Below are positions 1-11,055 of a stretch of 64,000 nucleotides of DNA, piece after piece. A program made the position numbers and the translations under genes. Numbering within the stretch: the stretch's first letter is position 1; every line of letters begins with the position of its first letter. This DNA comes from Diphasiastrum complanatum. Its lineage: Eukaryota; Streptophyta; Lycopodiopsida; Lycopodiales; Lycopodiaceae. Under the pieces are notes generated by a model. It was not told where the DNA came from, did not search any database, and saw only the letters and a program-made list of their open reading frames with translations. The stretch spans positions 17,989,561-18,053,560 of the forward strand of contig CM055095.1 of assembly GCA_029204225.1 (NCBI GenBank). Direction: 5' to 3'.

Positions 1-480
1 ATTCAAACTACTATCAAAAGTCTTGTATGTTCCTAAACTCTCTTCAAACATGCTAACAATAAGTAGAATTACAGATTTGGGTCATAAGGTGGAGTTTGAG
101 TCTGATCAATGTAGAATTATCGATAGGAGTAATAAGATCCCTGCACTGGACGAGAGGCATGGATACTTATATAGATTGGCACATTGTTATTCTGATTCTA
201 GTCAAGCCTTGAAAATCTTTGTTCTTGTCAATAAAACATGATCAGTTCAAACTACTTTTAAAAGTCTTGTATGTTCCTAAACTCTCTACAAATTTGTTAT
301 CAGTAAGTATAATTACAGATTCAGGTCATAATGTGGAGTTTGAGTCTGATCAATGAAAAATATTGATAGGAGTAATAAGACCCTTGCACTCGACAAAAAG
401 CATGGATACTTATATAGATTGGCACATTGTTATTCTGATTCTAGTCAAGCCTTGAAAACCACTGTTCTTGTCAATAAAGC
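1..480 (+). pseudogene. Copia pol remnant: pre-integrase segment, tandemly duplicated
   Basis: Both halves translate to the segment between protease and integrase of a Ty1/copia polyprotein (LYVPKLS...N, then YLYRLAH). The stretch from base 2 is repeated from base 246, a period of 244 bases, with scattered substitutions. The first unit ends in a stop near 241 and the second carries an in-frame stop near 353, so neither is functional. The element is cut by the left edge of the window, so gag, protease and the 5' LTR are not visible. Homology to copia is clear; the family name is not determined. Confidence 0.8.
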
Positions 481-1660
481 ATTACTATGGCATCATTGCT
501 TAGGACGCCTAAATTATTCATTTGTATCGAACATGTCCAGACAATCCCTAGTACTTGGTCTCGACTATCCTTCTGGCAAATTAATCTCCCTGTCTGTCAT
601 AGCTGCATCCTTGAAAAGCAGACTAGGATTCCTTTTAGATCGAGTCATAGGCATGCAGCAAAAGGTGTGTTAGATGTTGGTTACTCAAATATATGTGGAC
701 CTATGCAAATCCCTTCATTGCTAGATGCAAAGTAATTTATTACTTTTATTGACGAATTCTCTTGAAGAATAACTGTTTACTTCATTAAGCAGAAATCAAA
801 AGCTTTCATCAAGTTCAGTCAATTGAAAGAGCATGCAAAAAATCAGATTGGTAAACGAATCAAAGCACTGAGGTCTGACAATGGGGGAGAATACATCTCC
901 AATGAATTCAAGAAATATTGTCTAACAACGGCAATGAGCAACAATACAGTACCTCCTATTCGCCTCAATCAATTGGTCTTGCTGAGAGAAAGAACATAAC
1001 CTTAGTCGAATCATCAAAGTGCATGTTATCACATGCGACACTTTCAAAGTCCTTCTGGGCTGAAGCTATTTCAACAACAGCCTATATTCAGAACATTATC
1101 CTACTAAAGGTCTCTCAGACAAAACACCATTCAAAGTTTGGACAGGTACCAAACCTCCTTTATCAAACTTAAAACTTTTTGGATGTACTGCTTATGCGCA
1201 AATTCCTCATGATCTCAGGAAGAAGCTCGACTTCTAGAGTGTCAAATGTATTTTCATCAGCTACACTACTTCAGATCAAGCCTACAAGTTGTTCAATCCT
1301 ATCGAGTCGAAGATATTCGCTAGACGGGATGTCATCTTCATCGAAGATCAGTTTATCGACCTCAAGGAAAAAGGAAAAGCCCATGTAGCCAACTTGTCTG
1401 ACTCATCTGACATATTGAACTTCGAGCTTCCTTAGTCGACTATTCCCATTGAAGGTCCAAGATCATCTACTTTTGATGAACAACATATCAATAGCGAATC
1501 CGAAGATGATGATGTTGTAGTTCAGCAACTACAGTATGATGAAAATGATCAACTTCCTCTATTACCCAGAAGATCATCAAGAACTAGCAGACCACCTATC
1601 AGGTATATCGATGAGTCTGCAGCCTACCTTGTTCAGGAGCCGACGATTGTCAAGAGACAC
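481..1660 (+). pseudogene. Copia integrase remnant
   Basis: This follows the duplicated segment. A degenerate HHCC zinc region starts with the WHHCLGRLN motif near 487 and continues with CHSC near 590-610, in shifted frames. The catalytic core shows SDNGGEYISNEF near 876-910 and a PQSIGLAERKN motif near 965-995, equivalent to the usual PQQNGVAERKN, then FWAEA. Stops at about 735 and 765 and several frameshifts break it. The 1176-1660 part is the poorly conserved linker before reverse transcriptase. It is the same family as the inverted copy at 3684-4925. Confidence 0.8.
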
Positions 1661-2705
1661 TCAGTCAACCCGATTTTGATCCTTTGAAAGAAGCTAAGGA
1701 TAAAGAGTATTCATCTCTTATCAAGAACCAAACATGGACGATTGTCGAATTACCTGCTAGCAGAAAGGTAGTTGATTGCAAATGGATTTTCAAAATCAAG
1801 TACAAAGCAGACGAAAGCATCGAAAGAAGAAAAGCCCGACTTGTCGCCAAAGGATTTTCTCAGGTATACAACGTCGATTACACTGAGACCTTCAATCCAG
1901 TAGTCAAGCATTCATCTATTCAACTTTTATTATCATTTGCTGCTGCAGCAGATTTGGAAATACATCAAATGGATGTACAGACAACATTTCTCAATCGAGT
2001 TATCGAAGAAGACATTTACATGGTGCAACCCGAAGGTTATATTATCAAAGGTAAACACAATCATGTATGCAAACTCCATAAAGCACTTTATGGCTTGAAG
2101 CAATATGCTTGAGCATGGTTTCAAAGGATCAATACTTTCCTTATTGATCACGGCTACACACCAAGCTCTTCAGATCCTAATGTTTACTTCAAGATAGTGC
2201 AACAGTCTTTTATCATTATCACTTTATATGCGGACGACACACTACTTTTTGACAACAGTATCGATCTGATAAAAGAAGCGAAGACTATGCTATCTTCCAA
2301 ATTCAAATGACCGATTTGGACAAACCTCATTTTTGCCTTGATATTTAAATCCATCGAGACAAAAATCGAAAGTTGATCTACATTACTCAACAAGGGTACA
2401 TCTAGAACATGTTAGTCAGATATAATCTAGTCAATTGCAAGTTAGCTCTCTCACCAATAGAACCAGGTCTCAAATTGTCAAAGGACCAGTGTCCCCGAAC
2501 AATTCAAGAGAAGGAGCAGATGCGTGAGTATCCTTATAATTTGATAATAAGATCCCTTATGTACGCAATGATCTCTACCAGGCCAAACATAGCTTTTGCA
2601 GTCAACTCCTTAAGTCAGTTTATGATTAACCCTGTTATAACACATTGGAAGGCTCCATTAGATATCTTTGAGCTATTATGGACTTTTGCATTTGTTATGG
2701 AGTAG
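1661..2705 (+). pseudogene. Copia reverse transcriptase remnant
   Basis: The open stretch 1684-2112 reads as the N-terminal copia reverse transcriptase: TWTIVELP, CKWIFKIKY, ARLVAKGFSQ, then HQMDVQTTFLN and ALYGLKQ. A stop follows at 2110. The next segment keeps the catalytic loop as YADD near 2228, then degrades by stops and a small deletion near 2390-2410. The 2409-2705 frame holds the connection to RNase H (SLMYAMISTRPNIAFAV). Order and motifs are standard for Ty1/copia; the several stops mean it cannot make a full enzyme. Confidence 0.85.
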
Positions 2706-3209
2706 TCGACAATGACAAACGCAATTTAATCAGTGGTTACACAGATGCAAGTTGGGCAGGAGATGTAGACACTCGTAAATCTACTTTTGGATTTACATTC
2801 TTCCTCAACAATGGTCCTATTTCCTAGAACAGTCACAAGCAATCTTCGATAGCTCTATCTTCTACAGAATCAGAATATATCGCAACCTCACAAGCTACAA
2901 AGGAAGCAATTTGGTTGAGAAACTTACTTTTAGATATCAGTCTGAATCAATATGCTCCGACATTATTATTTTGTGATAATCAAAGTACCATCGCCTTGTC
3001 AACCAATCCTAGATTTCATTCTAGGAGTAAGCACATTGAACTCAAGTATCACTACGTCAGAAGCAAAGTTCTCAATAAAAAGATTGCAGTACTATCGAAT
3101 GCAAGATATGATAGCTGATGTTTTTACCAAAGCATTATGCTTGGATGCACACAAAAAGTTTTGTGCAGAACTAAGTTTGAAGGTCAAGGCATTCATGGAT
3201 TCAGATTAA
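2706..3209 (+). pseudogene. Copia RNase H remnant
   Basis: This translates to the copia-type RNase H: GYTDASWAGD near 2735, an SSTESEYIA motif near 2860-2880, then CDNQSTIALS and HSRSKHIELKYHYVR near 2970-3060. One stop at about 2826 replaces the usual tryptophan, and a frameshift near 3110 separates the terminal ADVFTKAL segment. It ends about 8 bases before the candidate 3' LTR, as expected for the end of pol. Confidence 0.85.
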
Positions 3210-3216
3210 TGGAGAG

Positions 3217-3688
3217 TGTTGGATTATTCTCCTACTAATTGACTAATCAACATTTTAATCTTTGTCCAATTTTTATCCAGGCCTACAGATTTCTTCGTGT
3301 TTTTACACAGTCTGCATTCTCAGATATGACTCACAGTGTCGACATTTTCAGAATTTTCGTCTTTTGGGATTTTCTCTCACTTTGGCTTTTTTGCAAAATG
3401 CCAAATGCTTTAAATATTAAGAAAACAACGTTGGTGAAGATCTTTGCATTTTTCGCATGACAGTTTACGTTCATTTCTGCAGAGTTGCAGTTTACGTTTA
3501 AATCTAGATGTCTGGCCTGGTACAGATCATGGCGTACATAAGAGATAATACTATTGAATGATAAGGATACTCACGCATCTTCCCCTTCTCTTTGATTGTT
3601 TGGAGACATTGGTCCTTTGAAAATTTGAGACTTGGTTCCATTGGTGAGAGAGCTAAGTTGTAATTAACCAGATTATATCAGACTAACA
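3217..3688 (+). repeat. Putative copia 3' LTR (incomplete or of uncertain end)
   Basis: A short purine run (AATGGAGAG) just after the end of RNase H is followed by TGTTGGATTATT, the usual TG start of a copia LTR after its polypurine tract. The right end is not certain. A candidate CA end lies at about 3688, where sequence of the inverted copia copy begins. With no matching 5' LTR in the window, the LTR call rests on position and the TG start only. Confidence 0.5.
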
Positions 3689-4925
3689 TATTGTAGATGT
3701 ACCTTTGTTGAGTAATATAGATCAACTTTTGATTTTTGTCTTTGTGGATTTGAATACCAAGGCAGAAATGAACTTCACCCAGATCGGTCATGTCGAATTC
3801 AGAAGATAGCATTGTTTTGCCTTTATTTATCAGATCGATATTGTTGTCGAAGAGCAATGTGTCATCCACGGATAAAGTGATAATGATAAAAGACTGTTGC
3901 ACTGTTTTGAAGTAGACATTCGTATATGAAGAGCTTGGTGTGTAGCCATGATAAATAAGAAAAGTATTGATTCTTTGAAACCATGCTCAAGCAGATTACT
4001 TCAAGCCATAAAGTGCTTTATGGAGTTTACACACATGATTGTGTTTACCTTCGATAATATAACCTTCAAGTTGCACCATGTAGATGTCTTCTTTGATAAC
4101 TTCATTGAGATATGTCGTTTGTACATCCATTTGATGTATTTCCAAATCTGCTACAATAGCAAGCAATAATAAAAGTCGAATAGAAGAATGCTTGACTACA
4201 AGACTGAAGGTCTTAGTGTAATCGATGTTGTATACCTGAGAAAATCCTCTAGCCACAAGTCGAGCTTTTCTTCTGTCGATGCTTCCGTATGCTTTGTACT
4301 TGCCTTTGAAAATTCATTTGCAATCAACTACATTTCTGTTGGCAGGTAATTCGACAATCGTCCATGTCTGGTTCTTGAAAATAGATGAATACTCTTTATC
4401 CATAGCTTCATTCCAGAGATTGGAATCGGGCTTACTGAGTGCCTCTTTGACAGTCGTTTTCTCATGAACAAGGTAGGCTGCAGACTTGTCGATATACTTG
4501 ATAGGTGGTCTGCTAGTTCTTGATGATCTTCTGAGAAATAGAGGAAGTTGATCATTTTAATCATACTGTAGTTGTTGAATTGCAACATCATCATCTTCGA
4601 ATTCTACGTTGATATGTTGTTCGTCAAAAGTAGATGATCTTGGACCTTCAATGGGAATAGTCGACTGAGAAACATCGAAGTTCAATATGTCGGATGAGTC
4701 GGACAAGTAGGCTATATGGGCTTTACCTTTTCTTTTGAGGTCGATAAATTGATCTTTGATGAAGATGACATCCCTGCTAGCGAATACCTTCGACTTGATG
4801 GGATCGAACAACTTGTAAGCTTGATCTGAGGTAGTGTAGCTGATGAAAATACATTTGATACTCTGGAAGTTGAGCTTCTTCTTGAGATTATGAAGAATCT
4901 GCGCATAAGTAGTACATCCAAAAAC
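3684..4925 (-). pseudogene. Second copy of the same copia family, inverted: integrase linker and reverse transcriptase
   Basis: Read on the minus strand this repeats almost word for word the material at 1176-2412: VVDCKWIF-type RT start near 4310, ARGFSQVYNIDYT near 4256, HQMDVQTTYLN near 4120, ALYGLK near 4000. The catalytic loop has become SVDD near 3870 in place of YADD. Several frameshifts and stops separate the open pieces. No RNase H follows: the copy stops at about 3684, right where the LTR-like sequence of the plus-strand copy ends. Confidence 0.82.
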
Positions 4926-5275
4926 TCATAACCAAACAAAGCTTGAAATGGTGAGATCCCACCAATAGCACTACTAGGAAGCCTATTACATAAGTAATTA
5001 GCACAAGTTATGGCCACCCCCCAAAAAGAGATGGGTAGAGATGCATCAAGTCTTAAAGACTTTGCACATTCACAAAGGCTCCTATTTTTCCTCTCGGCCA
5101 CCCCATTTTGTTGGGGGGTGTAGGAACAAGTGAGCTCTCTTTTAATGCCATTGATCTCACAAAAGTCTCTCATCTTGTTGGAGATATACTCTCCTCCATT
5201 ATCACATCTTAGAACTTTAATGCAAGAACTAAGTTGCTTTTCCACTAGAGACTTAAACTTTACAAAAACGGATTA
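4926..5275 (-). pseudogene. Copia integrase core of a different family, fused to the inverted RT copy
   Basis: On the minus strand this encodes integrase core sequence with CDNGGEYISNK, YTPQQNGVAERKNRSLCE and SFWGVAITCANYLCN, ending in PFQALFGYE. It differs from the integrase at 860-1160 in both wording and composition and resembles that of the gag-pro families at 5.7-9.2 kb and 23.7-28.5 kb. At about 4920-4930 the frame passes abruptly into the linker of the first family, leaving a chimeric 177-codon open frame (4712-5245). Frame and family both change at the joint. Confidence 0.75.
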
Positions 5276-5745
5276 CAAGATGTTCATGTGAGCTTTGAGG
5301 GGACTATATCGGTTTCTCCTCACTGAGCGGTATGGAGAAAGTTCAACCTTTGATCTTGTAACACATGCCAAAAGTGTCCAACAAATATCGCATGTTATCA
5401 TGTCGCCGAACTACATCAAGAAATGTTGACGAACTGCCAAAAAGGAGTTCCAGAATCCAGATTCACCAAGAAAGCCAATATCAGAAGGTCGACAATATTG
5501 TAGACCAGCCAACGAGCGAAGACAAAGCCCAACGTCTCCCCAACAGATTTTACGACAACGGGAATAAAAGCATGGCCGAGTTGGCATACGAGTTAGATCT
5601 ATCAGTAATATAATGTTAGACACCCTTAAATGGTGCACTGTACTCGTAAGCCAAAGGCGCAAAAAGTAGAGATAGATCTAAAATACCAATGGGCCAAAAT
5701 AAGAAAGGACCCAAGTAGTTCTAAAATGCAACTTGGCTTTTAACT
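5276..5745. other. Unassigned stretch between copia fragments
   Basis: No recognised domain. An 82-codon open frame (5365-5613, plus) and an opposite 83-codon frame (5411-5662, minus) are present but neither resembles a known family. The stretch could be LTR or leader sequence of one of the neighbouring copia copies. Confidence 0.4.
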
Positions 5746-6799
5746 TTTTATGGAGAGTAGGCTTCTACACTTCAAAACAATAGTGGGGTCCTTGTCACTA
5801 CATAATGGTGATGAGAAAGCAAACTTCACATCAAAAGGCAAAAATAAGACTCATCCTTTCAAGAAGTTCCAAGGCAAGGAGGCCGAGACAAAGGATGGAG
5901 GATCTACCTCCAAAGGAAAAAAAAAAAGAACAAAGCCAAGCTAAAGCGTTTCTTTTGTGGGAAGAAAAGACACTTTGCTTCCGAATGTTATAAGAAGAAG
6001 AATGCACAAGGGAGTGAAGATCAAGGCAAACTTGCACAAGGGGAGGAGGTAGAGAATGGCTTCAACACATCCTTGATGGTAGCATCTACATCAAGATCAA
6101 GCCAAAAGACATGGTGGATTGACAGTGGGCTAGTTCCCACATGTCATTCAACAAGCATTATTTTTCTACTCTACTTTCTTGTAATGATTCTAAGAAGTCA
6201 ATCTACACTGCTAGTGATCAAGAATGTAAGATAGATGGCATAGGATCTATTCCATTATGCTTAGGATCATCTAAGAGGATAGATCTTGATAATTGTTTGT
6301 ATGTTCCATCCATTACAAAAAACTTGCTTAGTGTTGGTCAATTAGTGGACAATGGACTAGATGTACATTTTAAGAATGGAGTGTGTTCCATCTTGAAAAG
6401 TGAGAAGTTCATAGCTAGTGGCATTAAGCAAGGAAGTCTCTTTAAGTTGGATGCTAATGTGGCTATTGAAAGTGTGAATATGGTTGGGGAGGAGTTGACT
6501 CGAGTGGAGCTTTGGCACAAAAGATTGGGCCATCCTAATCTTCAATCAATGGAATCCATGGCATCAAAGGAGCTAGCTCTTGGCCTACCAAAAGCTTTTA
6601 AGAAGTGTGGCAAAGTGTGTGAGGCATGTGGCCTTGCAAAGTCACACAAGACTTCCTACAAGAGATCTTTAACAAGATTTACCTCACCTTTGGATCTTAT
6701 CCATTCGAATGTACATGCTTTTTCTCATGAAAGTAATGGAAGTGCTTTAATGTATGTGACTTTTATAGATGATTGTACTAGATTCACTTGGATTGAATG
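5746..6799 (+). pseudogene. Copia gag C-terminus, protease and integrase N-terminus
   Basis: This starts inside gag (ESRLLHFKTI). It runs through a lysine-rich linker and a zinc knuckle with its second cysteine intact but the histidine context altered (FFCGKKRHFASECYKKK near 5955-6000), to the protease WWIDSG near 6112. One base is missing there, so ASS is lost. The 6141-6800 frame (219 codons) covers the rest of protease and the HHCC zinc region (ELWHKRLGHPN, CGKVCEACGLAKSHK), and ends at the start of the integrase core (TFIDDCTRFTWIE). It is nearly identical to the inverted copy at 7804-8624. Confidence 0.85.
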
Positions 6800-7803
6800 A
6801 ATCTTTACCAGAATCATCCGTTAGAAGAATGTTCACCAAAATCTTCTAACGATACACTCTTGTTAGGTATGGATCTATACTCTTGATTGTACTTTATGTG
6901 GATGATCTGATCATTGCTAGTAGTGATGATAGTTTGGTGAAGGAAGTCAAATCAAATCTCTATAGAGAATTTGACATAAGAGATTTGGACATGATGCATT
7001 ACTGCTTAGGTGTGGAAGTTTGGCAAAGTATTTAAGGAATTGCACTTACCCAGACGAAGTATGTTGATGAACTACTTAAGAGAATTTGCATGGAAGATTG
7101 TAAGGTATCATGTACTATTGAAGTTGGTGCAAAACTTTCAAATTATGATGACAATGATTCTTTTGATGCTACTAGGTATTGTTCATTAATAGGAAGCCTT
7201 ATCTATCTCACAACTACTTGGCAAACATTTGTTATGTTGTGGATACAGTAAGCCAATTCATGCATGCATCGAAGCAGTCACATTGGAAAGCTGATAAGCG
7301 TATTCTTAGATATGTGAAGGTCAATGTTTGGCTTGCTTTATTTATGCAGTGGTAACCATGAGAAACTTGAAGTCTATGTCAATGCAAATTCGGGTGGGGT
7401 GGAAACATGGATGGTAGATGCTCTACTTCATGGCATATGTTTCACTTTGATATTGGCTTTTTTCTATGGTCCAGCAAGAATTAGAATACAATAACTCTAT
7501 TTACCATAAAAACTGAGTACAAAGCTTTGGGGAGTGATGTACAAAAAGTTGTTTGGTTGCGACAATTGCTTGTAGAGATTGAACTTCAACAAGACTCTGG
7601 GAGTATCATATTTTTTCATACAACATGTAAAAAGTCATGTTTATCATGCTAGGACTAAACACATAGAAATTAAGTATCGCTTTGTGCATGAATATGTGCT
7701 TAGTATTGAAGTTAAAATTAAACACTGTAGTATTGTAGATCATATATGTGATGTTTTTAGGAAACCGTTGAATAAGGACAAGTTTGAGATGTTTAGAAAT
7801 AAT
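6800..7803 (+). pseudogene. Copia reverse transcriptase C-terminus and RNase H from another family
   Basis: Directly after the truncated integrase the sequence reads LYVDDLIIASS near 6890, followed by FDIRDLDMMHYCLGVEV, the connection domain and a broken RNase H (AYKALGSD-like part near 7510, HARTKHIEIKYRFVH near 7645-7690, DVFRKPLNKDKF near 7750). About 2 kb of integrase and N-terminal RT is missing at the joint. Many stops are present. The wording differs from the RTs at 1.7-2.4 kb and 27-28 kb, so a third family is likely. Confidence 0.78.
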
Positions 7804-9167
7804 GATGCCATGGATTCCATGGATTGAAGACTAGGATGGCCCAATCTTTTGTGCCAAAGCTCCACTTGAGTCAACTCCTCCCTAACCATATTCACACTTT
7901 CAATAGCCACATTAGCATCCAACTTAAAGAGCCTTCCTTGCTTAATGCCACTAGCTATGCACTTATCACTTTTCAAGATCAAACACACTCCATTCTTGTA
8001 ATGTACATCTAGTCCATTGTCCACTAATTGACCAGCACTAAGCAAGTTTTTTGTAATGGATGGAACATACAAACAATTATCAAGATCTATCCTCTTAGAT
8101 GATCCTAAGCATAATAGAATAGATCCTATGCCATCTATCTTACATTCTTGATAACTAGCAGTGTAGATTGACTTCATAGAATCATTACAAGAAAGTAGAG
8201 TAGAAAAATAATGTTTGTTGAATGACATGAGGGAACTAGCCCCACTATCAATCCACCATGTCTCTTGGCTTGATCTTGGTGTAGATGCTACCATCAAGGA
8301 TGTGTTGAAGCCATCCTCTTCCTCCTCCCCTTGTGCAAGATTGCCTTGATCTTCACTCCCTTGTGCATTCTTCTTCTTATAACATTTGGAAGCAAAGTGT
8401 CCTTTCTTCCCACAATAGAAACACTTTAGCTTGGCTTTATTCTTTTTCTTCCCTTTGGAGCTAGATCCTCCATCCTTTGCCTCGGCCTCCTTGCCTTGGA
8501 ACTTCTTGAAAGGATGAGTCTTCTTTGTGCCTTTAGATGTGAAGTTTGCTTTCTCACTACCATTATGTAATGACAAGGACCCCATTATTGTTTTGAGGTG
8601 TAGAAGCCTACTCTCCTCGGCCACAAGAACATTATGCAATTTATCAATTGATGGAAGTTGGTCTTTAATAGCAAAAGATTGAACTAGAAACTCATTTTCT
8701 AATCCATTCAAAATTACTTGTACTAGTTCATTGTCTTGGATCTTCTCTCCTATAGATCCCAATTCTTTGTGCAAAGATTTTATCCTTAGGACATACTCTT
8801 GTCCATTTTCTCCACTTCCCCTCATGCTTTGCAGGATCAAGTTTCTTAGCATAAGCACTCTTGAAGTGTTATTGGATTCATAAATGTTCTTTAGTGAATC
8901 CCAAGCCTCTTTTGATGAGGTACAAGAAGCCACCTCCTTCAAGAGGTCATTGCTTACATTCAACTTTAAGCAATGTAGGGCTAATCTAACCCTCTTCTTG
9001 TATTTTAGTTCTTCTTGGGCAGCTTGAGGCTCTTCCTCAACTCCTAAAACAAGATCAAAGAGGTCATGAACCACAAGTAGTGATTCCATCCTCACTTTCC
9101 AAATGGAATAGTTTTTGGAAGTTAGTTTCTCACTAGATTCTAACATATATCCACCCATGGACGACAT
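7804..9167 (-). CDS. Copia gag-protease open frame (3'-truncated)
   Basis: The start at 9167 (MSSMGGYMLE) opens a frame of about 450 codons. It holds the UBN2-type gag (WKVRMESLL, YKKRVRLALHCL, EAWDSLKNIYES), an intact CCHC zinc knuckle CFYCGKKGHFASKC near residues 255-270, and a protease active site WWIDSGASS near residue 308. The HHCC start ELWHKRLGHP lies near residue 440. At 7804 the frame runs into unrelated antisense sequence of the neighbouring RT/RNase H, adding about 22 foreign codons before a stop. It lies downstream of a PBS and LTR on the same strand. Gag binds and packages element RNA and protease matures it. Integrase, RT and RNase H are lost. Confidence 0.85.
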
Positions 9168-9750
9168 TCTGAATGAAAGCCTATGAGATGCACAAAGATC
9201 TCTCGATAAAGAGTGAACTAAGATAGATTTCTAGCTTTCCAAGAAGCTTTTAATCTCGGCCCAATCAATGCTAATTCAACTTAGATGATGGTATAATAGA
9301 TCTACTTCAAATATCCTAGCAAATCACTCCTCCAAAAAATTGATTCTAGTATAATTTTGTTTGATATTTCACACACACTTAAGATCTGAAAAAATTAGCC
9401 TAATATATCTGATCTAATGCTTGAAAATGAATTGCTTCAATGATTCAAATCACTACTTGATCATCAACATTCAATAGATTGAACCTAGATGTAGACAATG
9501 CACCAAAAACCTTGACTTTTGGACTAATATGCACATTTTTGAGTCAAAAACGCTAAAGAAAGTTAATTTGAAGGTTGTTGTACGGTCTCACACGTGTGAA
9601 AAGTACTTCAGCAGCCCACAAATCGATCTTGACAAAAAATAATGATGATACCTCTCTCCTTGAACTCACCCTCTCAAGTAAAATTTAAAAACAACACATT
9701 GTCAATGATTTCACAAGAACTATTAATCATTTAGATCACTCTTAGACTTG

Positions 9751-9762
9751 GTTTTGATACCA
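9751..9762 (-). promoter_or_regulatory. Degenerate primer-binding site (initiator tRNA-Met type)
   Basis: On the minus strand the sequence is TGGTATCAAAAC, two mismatches from the TGGTATCAGAGC found in four other elements here and complementary to the 3' end of plant initiator tRNA-Met. It sits about 580 bases upstream of the gag start at 9167, the normal leader length. Confidence 0.65.
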
Positions 9763-10566
9763 TGTCAATTTTCAAAAAAAAAAGGACAATTATAATTGTA
9801 CTTATCAATCATTAAGAGTTATTGATTGCTTAATCCAAAGATCTATCAAGTTCTAGGTGTTAGATCTTGATCTAGATGCTTTACACTATGATTTAAGCAA
9901 GAGCAATGGATCAAATGATTAAAAACTGGGATGAGCGGCCTCACACGTGTGGAGGACAATACCTGTACAGCCTGTTTACAGAGAGTAAAGTACTCAAGTT
10001 TAGAAATGCATTTCAATCACAAAAACACAAGACAAATGTGGAAAATACAAGCAAGACTAGAAATTGCCAATGTCACATCAACTTCTCATTGATTTGGTTG
10101 ATCCCTTTATAGATCAAGTACATCCACGAGATGTGTACTTTCCAGCAAGTCTTCACATGTGTGAAGAGTGCCTAGTCATCCAGTTCCATATGTGCTCATT
10201 TTCCAAAGTTGACTACTCTCTTTGGCTAGAAAACAAAAAGCTAGTCTTCCACAATTATAGGAATATTCCCTATAAAATAAGATCTAATGGAATATTCCTA
10301 TTTTATCATTTAGAAGCTTATCCAAACATGTGAATGGTATCTTGACATGTGTGAATAATAACTCATTCACATGGAAGTCCAATCTATTTACATAAAGTTT
10401 GACCAATTTGACCAATTTCAAGATTCTACTCAAAGGTCATCTCACACTAGTGTAGATCTAGCTAAAATCAATCTAACTTTATAAAAGTGACTTATGTACA
10501 TTCTTTCACACATGGGAACAGAATCCACATGTGTGAGATCCTATCAAGATCAATTATCTTAACATC
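9763..10566 (-). repeat. Candidate copia 5' LTR with palindromic CACRTGTG motifs
   Basis: The sequence directly right of the PBS begins TGTC on the plus strand, so the minus-strand LTR would end in ACA. A possible minus-strand TGTT start lies at about 10566. At least six imperfect copies of TCACAYGTGTGA-like palindromes occur inside (about 9941, 10151, 10324, 10344, 10506, 10526). There is no second copy of this LTR in the window, so the right boundary is a guess. Confidence 0.5.
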
Positions 10567-10577
10567 TACAAAGTACA

Positions 10578-11055
10578 TCAAGTTGGAAATGATATTTTTA
10601 ACAACTCATATTTAGACTGAACCAAACGGTCTATGAGAAAATCCTCTCCTTTCATAGGTTGCCTACCATCACGAAGCTGTTGAGGAGGTGGGCACTGGCC
10701 TGTAGGGTTGGATATCAAATGGCTATTTGTGGGATGGGACATGGCAAGGTCCAAACACTTTTTTAATAGCAACAAGGGCGGCCTCCAATACCCACACCTT
10801 GTGCAACACTCCTTGATAGGTGATATAGAATTTGGCTTTGGCCTCGTCCCACGTGCCAAAAGCCATATTTATTAACTCCATGCTTATTTTCTTTGAAAAT
10901 GCAATGACATGAAAGCCCATCGCTTTGAGCAAAGGCTCAGCGAGGGTTATCCATTCAGCCACTCTGCTAGTGCTAGGCAAAGCCATCATATCCATTGAGG
11001 TTGGAACTTCACGCAAGACAATAAAGTTGGGTGAAGCAGGGGTATCTCACTCAAT
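10578..11055 (-). pseudogene. Unrecognised coding remnant
   Basis: From an ATG near 11063 the minus strand reads MSSIE, a stop, then a frame open to 10723 that includes VAEWITLAEPLLKAMGF and GTWDEAKAKFYITYQG. An overlapping frame (10859-10578) continues with proline-rich sequence. Amino-acid composition looks protein-like and one or two breaks are present. I do not recognise the family. The position between an LTR and gypsy pol suggests a structural protein of an element, but no zinc knuckle or gag motif is visible. Confidence 0.35.

Noticed and set aside
5365-5613. 82-codon plus-strand frame as a gene
   Set aside because: No homology recognised, overlaps an equally long opposite frame, and lies between transposon fragments.
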